Shown here piece after piece: positions 58,170 through 64,000 of a stretch of DNA of 64,000 nt. The DNA comes from Simmondsia chinensis (taxonomy: Eukaryota > Streptophyta > Magnoliopsida > Caryophyllales > Simmondsiaceae). The stretch lies in assembly GCA_018398585.1 (NCBI GenBank), contig JAGTTD010000011.1, positions 13,259,346 through 13,323,345 of the forward strand, written 5' to 3'. Numbering within the stretch: the first letter of the stretch is position 1; the number at the start of each line of letters is the position of its first letter. The position numbers were made by a program, and so were the translations under genes. The notes beneath the pieces were generated by a model, which saw only the letters and a program-made list of their open reading frames with translations, did not search any database and was not told the DNA's origin.

Positions 58170-59203
58170 TATGTTGATATCTCACTTGAGCCATGCACAG
58201 TTGAGAGTCCACCAGGTTTCTGGTGTGAGGACTCAGGTTCAACTGACTGTATTTGTAATATGTTACAGGGGCTTAAGCTAATCAAGAGGTTATATGATGG
58301 AAGCTATACCTAATGGTCAAGGATGGTGCAAGAGTCGTGGTCTTAGGATTAGGAGATGTTAGCTTAGTATTTAGTGGTAGAATTTGGCCTTTAAAAGTTT
58401 TGTTCATTTGTACCTACATTGGACATACTTTTAATTTACGTGTTTTGTTTAATGGATAACTGCTATTCAGTTGATTTTGGTTGTGAACCTTTTATTACAA
58501 GAAATTAATGCAAGGGTACATGTGTTTATCATTTATTCATGTCATTTTTTTATCAGAAATTATTTTGTACATGAGAAATGCAAGATATTTTGAGAAGGAT
58601 TTCTTGTAAGTGAATTGCAAAAGTAAAGGAAAAAATTATATTGTAAGAATTAAAGGAAGAAATGACGCTAATACTAGATAGCTAAACACAACTCAGTACA
58701 TAATAGATTCATTAGATGCACCTACTAATAGAGTTGAGACTATTCAAAGTACATGAGAGCCTAGGTGTAATGGGAGGATTGTCAAGACACCTGACAGGTT
58801 CATGGCGGGAACCTTAGTGGTTGACCGTGACAATGAATCTGATCCTCTTAACTATAATGAGGCACTTAAAGGCAAGGATGCTGACCATTGGGTCTTAGCA
58901 TTGAAAAACTGAGATAGGATCTATATATTCTAATCAGGTCTGGGATCTTGTAGAGGCGCCGGTTGGCATTAAGCTTATTGGTTATAAATGGGTCTACAAG
59001 AAGAAAAGAGGAGTGGATGGACAGGTAGAGACCTACAAAGCAAGGTTGGTTGCTATGGGTTTAACCCCAAAGGAAGGAACTCATTACGATGAGACCTTCA
59101 CACCAATAGCCATGATAAAGTCCATAAGAATACTCCTATCAATTGCAACTCGTTATGAGATTTAGCAAATGGAAGTCAAAACGGTCTTTTTGAAAGGTTG
59201 TTG
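58170..59203 (+). pseudogene. Copia E protease and RT remnants
   Basis: Protease near 58220 (DSGSTDCICN; the aspartate motif is kept). RT from 58855: NEALKGKDADHWVLA, VWDLVEAPVGIKLIGYKWVYK and VDGQVETYKARLVAMGLTPK, then ETFTPIAMIKSIRILLSIAT. It stops before the catalytic YVDD. Between them, 58280-58830 has no clear coding. Confidence 0.75.
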
Positions 59204-60420
59204 TTGAGCAAAAATATGAAATTTGCAGAACATGAATTTTTCTATATACAAGGTGTACATAAGTTTTATTAATTTAGGAAACGACCCTATTCAAGGTGAT
59301 GTACACCTTTAATTACATCCCTCTTAGGAGAATACCTTTTGATTCTGATTGATAATGTGCTTATGTTTTATTCAATCCGCTAGGTGACTAGACGATTAAT
59401 TGGTTTAAGTCCACAAGAGTTGTTTGAGGTTTATTCGTATTTTGGAAGGTTCAATTTGAAGGTTATTTGGATTCAATCTTAGCTTAGGAATCATTTGTAT
59501 TGAGATGTGACTCAAAAAGTATTTTGGATTTAAGCTTGACTCGAAAGTCTTTTTGGATTGGAGTTTAACTTGTGTTTAGGCTTGACTCGAAAATCATATT
59601 GGACTTGATTTGAAAATTTGGATTTTGTTTTAATCGGGAGGAAATTTTGATTTAGATTTGGATTTGGAAGCAATCTCCGTTTATTTGACTTGAAAGTAGT
59701 CTCGAGTTTTGATTTGACCAAGAAGTCATTTCTTTTTTTTTACATTGGGGGTTTGACTCGGAATTCATTTAGTTTGGAGTTTGACTTGAAATTAATTGGG
59801 ATTTGGGGTTTGACTCAGGCTTGAAATTGACTAAAATGTCATTTAAATTTGAGTTTAATTTGGAAGACATCTTGACTTAGGTTTGGCATTTAGGATTTGA
59901 AATTGCCGTCGGATTTACTTTGAATTTGGACTTGACATAGAAATTACTTGGCTTAGAAATTAGGTTTTGAGTTTAAACTTGGTTTGGCATGGAAGCTCTT
60001 TTAAATTTGGATTTAACATAAAATTGGGTTTAAGTATGACATGAAAATCAATTTGGAGGTCTGAGTGTGACATGAAAGTCAATTTGAGGTTTAGGTTATT
60101 TTGAATTTGAGTTTGAGCTTGATAACATTAAATTTATATTTGGGTACAAAATGAGATTTAATTTGGGCTTAGGTTTGACATGGAAGTTTTTTTTGAATTT
60201 AGGTCTTGACATGTAAGTCGTTTCGAATTTAAACCGGACATTAGAGGTATTTTATTTTAGATTGGACATGTAAATCATTTGGTTTAGGTTACCTGAATAA
60301 AATCGAGTTTAGTTAACTAATTAAGGTGTTGACATAATGTTAATCCCATGAGAGAAAAGGAGTTTATTAATTATTTGGGCTACCCCCGAAATAGGTTGCC
60401 TACGTACGCTTTTAAGGAAT
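59204..60420. repeat. GACTTGAAAGTC-type array with LTR-like flank
   Basis: From 59514 to about 60290 there are more than ten decayed TTTGACTTGAAA(G/A)TCATTTgGA units. The sequence before (TTGTTGTTGAGCAAAAATATG) and after (GGGCTACCCCCGAAATAGGTTGCCTACG) is non-coding. It resembles the U3 array at 1600-2035 in the same orientation, so it may be another decayed LTR. Confidence 0.55.
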
Positions 60421-61580
60421 TAAGTCATTCGTAATCAACTTATATTTATGAACCCCTTTTTTTTTTTTTTTTTTTTTTTTTGTATCGCTCATATATTCTG
60501 TTTTGGTCTTATTTGATGACTTCTCTCTCTCTCTCTCTTATTTTTTACTTTTACACTCATGCCCAATTTTATCAACATTGGTATATAAATCAATTTAAAT
60601 TTTAAGTTATTGTTGTAATCTATATAGATTTACTTGAGGTATGATTTTGAATTTTTTTGGCTTATAAAAAAAAAAAAGCATCAGGGCCCACTTCATACAC
60701 CACACTTAAAATTTCAAAAGCAGTACCGGATCTATTTCAACAACAATTTCCACTTTAATTGCTATACTGCTTTTTCATTAAGTCTTCTTTCTCCCTTTTT
60801 TTTTTTACTTCCAGTTACAGGTCCTTTTTTGTCATTTTTTTTTTTTTTTTTGAACAGACTTTTTTGTCATTTTTGTATTGTTTTATAACCTTGTCAAATC
60901 AAACCTTAGTTCAAACCACATGATTTCGATATTTGTTGATCATGATTCACCCGCCATATTATTTTGGGCTCTAATGTATCCATTTTCAGGGTCAAGTTAA
61001 CGTAGTTTTAGATATAGAACCAGTAAAAATTTTGATTTGATTCTTAAACTTTGATAACCGCACTCAATTTTTTATATTGAACTTTTTATGTACCTTTTTT
61101 AAGATCAGGTTAACACAGTTCTAAAAGAAGAAATAAAATCACTGAATTCAATTTTGATTTTTTTTTTAAACTTTTGTAATTGTACCTGATTTTTTGGTTG
61201 TGTTTTCCGATAGCTTTTTTTCTTCTTCTTCTTCTTTCCTTTCTATCCTTCTTTTATGTCAAAAAAAAAATTTGTTTTTTCTAACTTAATTCTTTTTTTG
61301 AAAATCCTTTTTTTATAATAAAATAAATAAAACAAAAAAAGCTGGGAGAGGGTACACGCACATACCCTCTTCTTCTTCTTTTTTTTTTTTTTTAAGGTTT
61401 ACTTTTCATTTTTTTCAAAAGAAAAGTAAAATTTTATAAAATTGTGAAGAAAATCTCAAGAATCTGGAGAAATTTGATTAGAATTGGACCTGACCCGAAT
61501 TTTTTTTTTTTTTTTTGAACTTTGTTATTGGTCGAAACCAGTTATAAATCTTTTTAAACACCTCATTTATGATATGTTGT
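60421..61580. other. T-rich low-complexity region
   Basis: Long T runs (60458-60480, 60838-60851, 61380-61394, 61500-61516), a CT microsatellite (60523-60538) and a TTC repeat near 61222. No gene is supported. Confidence 0.6.
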
Positions 61581-61582
61581 AT

Positions 61583-61862
61583 GTCAAAATTTACTACCCT
61601 TTCGGGCCACCCTTATGTAAGATTTTTTCAATCCACCGTAGGTTAAAATTTATTACTCTTTCGGGCCATATTTAAGTAGGATTTTTCAATTTGCCGTAGG
61701 TTAAAATTTATTACCCTTTTGGGCCATCCTCATGTAGGATTTTTCAATCCGCCGTGGGATAAAGTTTATTACCGTTTCGGGCCACCCCTACGTAGGATTT
61801 TTCAATCTACCGCGGGTCAAACACCACTATGTAGAATTTTTTAATCCACCATAGGTTAAAAT
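61583..61862. repeat. 58-bp tandem repeat, about 4.6 units
   Basis: Units start at about 61583, 61646, 61704, 61762 and 61820 (the last partial). Consensus AAATTTATTACCCTTTCGGG, then CCA.CCT.ATGTAGGATTTT, then TCAATC.GCCGTAGGTTA. Identity between units is about 80-85 percent by eye. Function unknown. Confidence 0.8.
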
Positions 61863-62843
61863 ATTTCTGTAAAATTTAAAGAGTTATTAAAAAAATAAAC
61901 GTTTTTTTTTAAATTGCAAGAGAAATTCTCACCCAGCTCTCTGTCTTATTCTTCCTCTTTTCTTCTTCCTCACCCACGTTTTTTTTAACAAATAAACCTG
62001 ATTTAAAATGGGATGTATGAAGGAATTTTTTCTTAAGGAATTTTTTTCTTAAATTCCACTAGAAAGAAATTAGGATTTTTTTGGAAGAGAGTAAAATTAA
62101 TTTGAGAAGGGGATAAAGAGAGTAAAAATTTGGGATTAGAGAAAAAGTAATCGAGGGTAAGAAGATAGAAGATAGATAAAAAGAAATTGGATTTTGTAGT
62201 ATCAATACCTTAAACTTCTTCCTTTTATGATTTCTTAATCTCTCTTTTCTTTTCTCCCTCTCTTGTTTCTTCCTCTCTCATCCTTTCTCTTTTTTTTTTT
62301 TTTTTTTGCTTTCTTCACAAGTGATCTTCTACCCTTCCTTTTTTTGATATTTTTTTTCTTATATTTTTAAGAGGCAAAACTCTTTCAGCTACTATCCTGA
62401 AAATAGGGGTTGTGGAGACGAGCTGAGGGGATAACTGATCCCCTCACTCTTCCCTTTTTTTTTCTTTTTTTTTTTTGGGTATGAACCCCACGGTCCCCCC
62501 CATTTTAAAAATAAAAATTATTATTATTATTTTTTAATAAAATTAAAATAATAATATATTTTATTTTATAAGAAATTATTTGTTTGGGTCTGTATATGTT
62601 AGACCCATATGGTAAAGTTATTAGTCCCCCATTCGAATATCTCAAAATCATGGGCCCAGTAGGAACAATTTGTGATAGACCCATAAATATTAATTATAAG
62701 ACTTAATATTTGGCATTTGTAAAAAAAATCATATTCAACAGTTGCCCCTCGAGCGTTGTGCGTGTGAATTTTTGGAATACGGACAATGCACGACCATACA
62801 ACAATATTGGCTTAAGATTTCACTTGTCGTATCTCTTATTTAG
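61863..62843. other. T- and AT-rich spacer
   Basis: Low-complexity DNA, T runs and A/G-rich stretches. A CCCAGTAGG..TGATAGACCCATAAATATTAATTATAAG segment near 62650 precedes the PMD pseudogene and may be its 5' flank. No other feature. Confidence 0.4.
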
Positions 62844-63413
62844 ATGACACCTGTGGTCATTCATGGCTTTTCTGGGTTTCAAAAAGCACCTTCGGAACAT
62901 GGGGAAGAACTGGACTATGGTCCGAGCTATAGAAGATCTACTTCGATGAAAGAGTTCAAAAGTACTCATACTCCTAATCCAACTATATCTTGGATCAAAC
63001 GAGAGACTCTTCCTCGAGGTAACTTTTCATATTCGAAGAATGGTGAAAATGGATGCATCAACGTGCGTAAGAATTATGGTCCTCGCTTTAAGGCGAATTT
63101 TCTTGAAAAGGTAAATGTTGATTCACAAGAAAGTCCTCCAATTGGAGTGGAGTTTTACCCAGTCCTTCACAAGTTGTTTTCAGAGAAAAAGAATTGGGGA
63201 TTTGAGTTCCAATTTCGTGGTCTAGCGACTTTTACCCCTGGTTTGATGGAATGGACATAAAGGATTTTGGATCGTCGTGAGAATATATTGAAAGAAGCCG
63301 GGAAATATGGGGCGGTAGCTATTTCTTGTTTTCCTTACATATTCAACAAAGATGTTTGGAGGGCCTTATGTGAGCTTTGAGGGCCGTTATCAAATACTCT
63401 TCACCATGGCAGG
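62844..63413 (+). pseudogene. Plant mobile domain (PMD) gene fragment
   Basis: The ORF 62844-63260 (138 codons) ends FTPGLMEWT*; past the TAA at 63258 the same frame continues RILDRRENILKEAGKYGAVA, then FPYIFNKDVWRALCEL, a TGA, and GPLSNTLHHG. This is the plant mobile domain (aminotransferase-like) signature, found in MAIN/MAIL proteins and in transposon-borne relatives. Two in-frame stops and the LTR inserted after HHG (63413) kill it. The N-terminal part is diverged. Confidence 0.78.
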
Positions 63414-64000
63414 TGTCACAGCTATTTTATGAACTAACTGTGATGGCGATGAGATTCGCTCACCCAGCCTATAAGAACATAAAGATGAAATGAAACCGAG
63501 AGGCTTTAAAACAAAAACACGAGAGAAAAGTCTCACACGAAATAATGGCTATTTTTCATTAATAATTTCTGAGATTACAACCTACCAAAATGAATGCCCA
63601 TTACACATATTTAAAGCCGTAGTCAACCCCATGATCAAGGAGTAACCGTTCCCGCCACTTTTTCCCTGTTTTTCCAAACCGTGCTCCACTCTCTCTTGCA
63701 TGTCTTGGGCAGTTACTTAGTCAGCTGGTCAACACACATGCTTTATTTATTTGGGCGCCACATTTAAACTGGCGGTTACCTCCCACTTCAGCCCACTCTT
63801 CCATTTTCCCGCTCTTTTCCTTGTTTGAACTGGTCAAAGGTCACTCCCTCTTCTTTACCTTTGGGTAACCGTCACCCATAAGTGTCACGTGCTCCTTTTA
63901 CCATTCTCCAAGGTCGGGCTTCATTGGGCCTTATTGGGCCTACTTGGGCTTGGGCCAGGCCAGTGCTCTGCACTGGGCCCGTGCCTATCGCTACTCATCT
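63414..64000 (-). repeat. LTR inserted into the PMD gene, runs off the window
   Basis: The PMD frame stops at TGTCACAGCTATTTTATG (63417), a typical LTR terminus; on the minus strand it would be the 3' end (...TGTGACA). Beyond it the DNA is unlike the PMD gene: AAGTCTCACACGAAATAATGG and a C-rich CCATTTTCCCGCTC stretch. The other end is outside the window, so solo LTR and full element cannot be separated. Confidence 0.55.

Larger units (their letters stand above)
55184..59203 (+). mobile_element. Copia element E, truncated
   Basis: Begins TGTTAGGAACAAGTGTCTTG, typical of a copia LTR start. Scattered gag-protease (58200: ED-SGSTDCICNMLQGLK, resembling LDSGATSHV) and RT (58840-59203) follow. It ends abruptly at 59203 inside RT (QMEVKTVFLKG). 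LTR end and primer site were not identified. Two minisatellites occupy 56160-57315. Heavily decayed. Confidence 0.65.

Noticed and set aside
62844..63260. Intact 138-aa gene
   Set aside because: The PMD signature continues past the stop in the same frame, so the ORF is only the front part of a broken gene.

Overview
This is nuclear DNA of a flowering plant, probably a dicot or magnoliid. It holds one clearly functional host gene, an intron-rich kinesin, in a sea of nested retrotransposons. The signs are GT-AG introns, angiosperm Ty3/gypsy, Ty1/copia and RTE LINE families, a chloroplast ycf2 fragment and plant-type DNA transposons. The species cannot be named from the sequence.

Left part (1-13.3 kb): decayed minus-strand gypsy gag and LTR (1-2.2 kb), then a tRNA-derived SINE with target-site duplications (2392-2591). 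A complete kinesin-7 gene of the NACK1/HINKEL (cytokinesis) type follows on the minus strand. I resolved 14 coding exons from 10002 down to 3111, giving 958 codons with every junction in phase. One intron uses a GC donor. A non-coding first exon near 12.4-12.55 kb and an M-phase (MSA-like) AACGG site at 12578-12588 are inferred. The introns carry a 5S rRNA-headed SINE with an RTE-LINE tail, a tRNA-type SINE, an inverted-repeat element and a solo copia LTR.

Middle part (13.3-33 kb): a gypsy element with intact 5-bp duplications (13386-17098), small inverted-repeat elements, and an AT-rich tract with two RTE LINEs in the same orientation. The second LINE (20084-32728) is split by about 9.35 kb of LTR elements in two families. 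Family A is short and on the minus strand; family B is on the plus strand and keeps gag and chromodomain remnants but no polymerase. Each family has the unusual three-LTR arrangement LTR-internal-LTR-internal-LTR. A 489-bp solo LTR sits inside family A.

Right-middle part (33-54.6 kb): a chloroplast ycf2 insert, an L1-like 3' end and two nested gypsy derivatives, one with an intact 460-codon ORF of unknown function. Then comes a copia element split by an 11.8-kb Athila-like gypsy element (39733-51544) whose TAGG(A/T) duplications restore the copia reading frame. The Athila-like element has gag-pro, RT-RNase H, integrase and a third ORF whose leader carries the same GATCGATC palindrome cluster as its LTR promoter. 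The copia element also contains a hAT-type element (8-bp duplication) and a Mutator-type MITE (9-bp duplication).

Right end (54.6-64 kb): a truncated copia element with two minisatellites, one showing compensatory changes in a hairpin; a decayed array of GACTTGAAAGTC-like repeats; T-rich low-complexity DNA with a 58-bp tandem repeat; and a broken plant-mobile-domain gene cut by an LTR that leaves the window.
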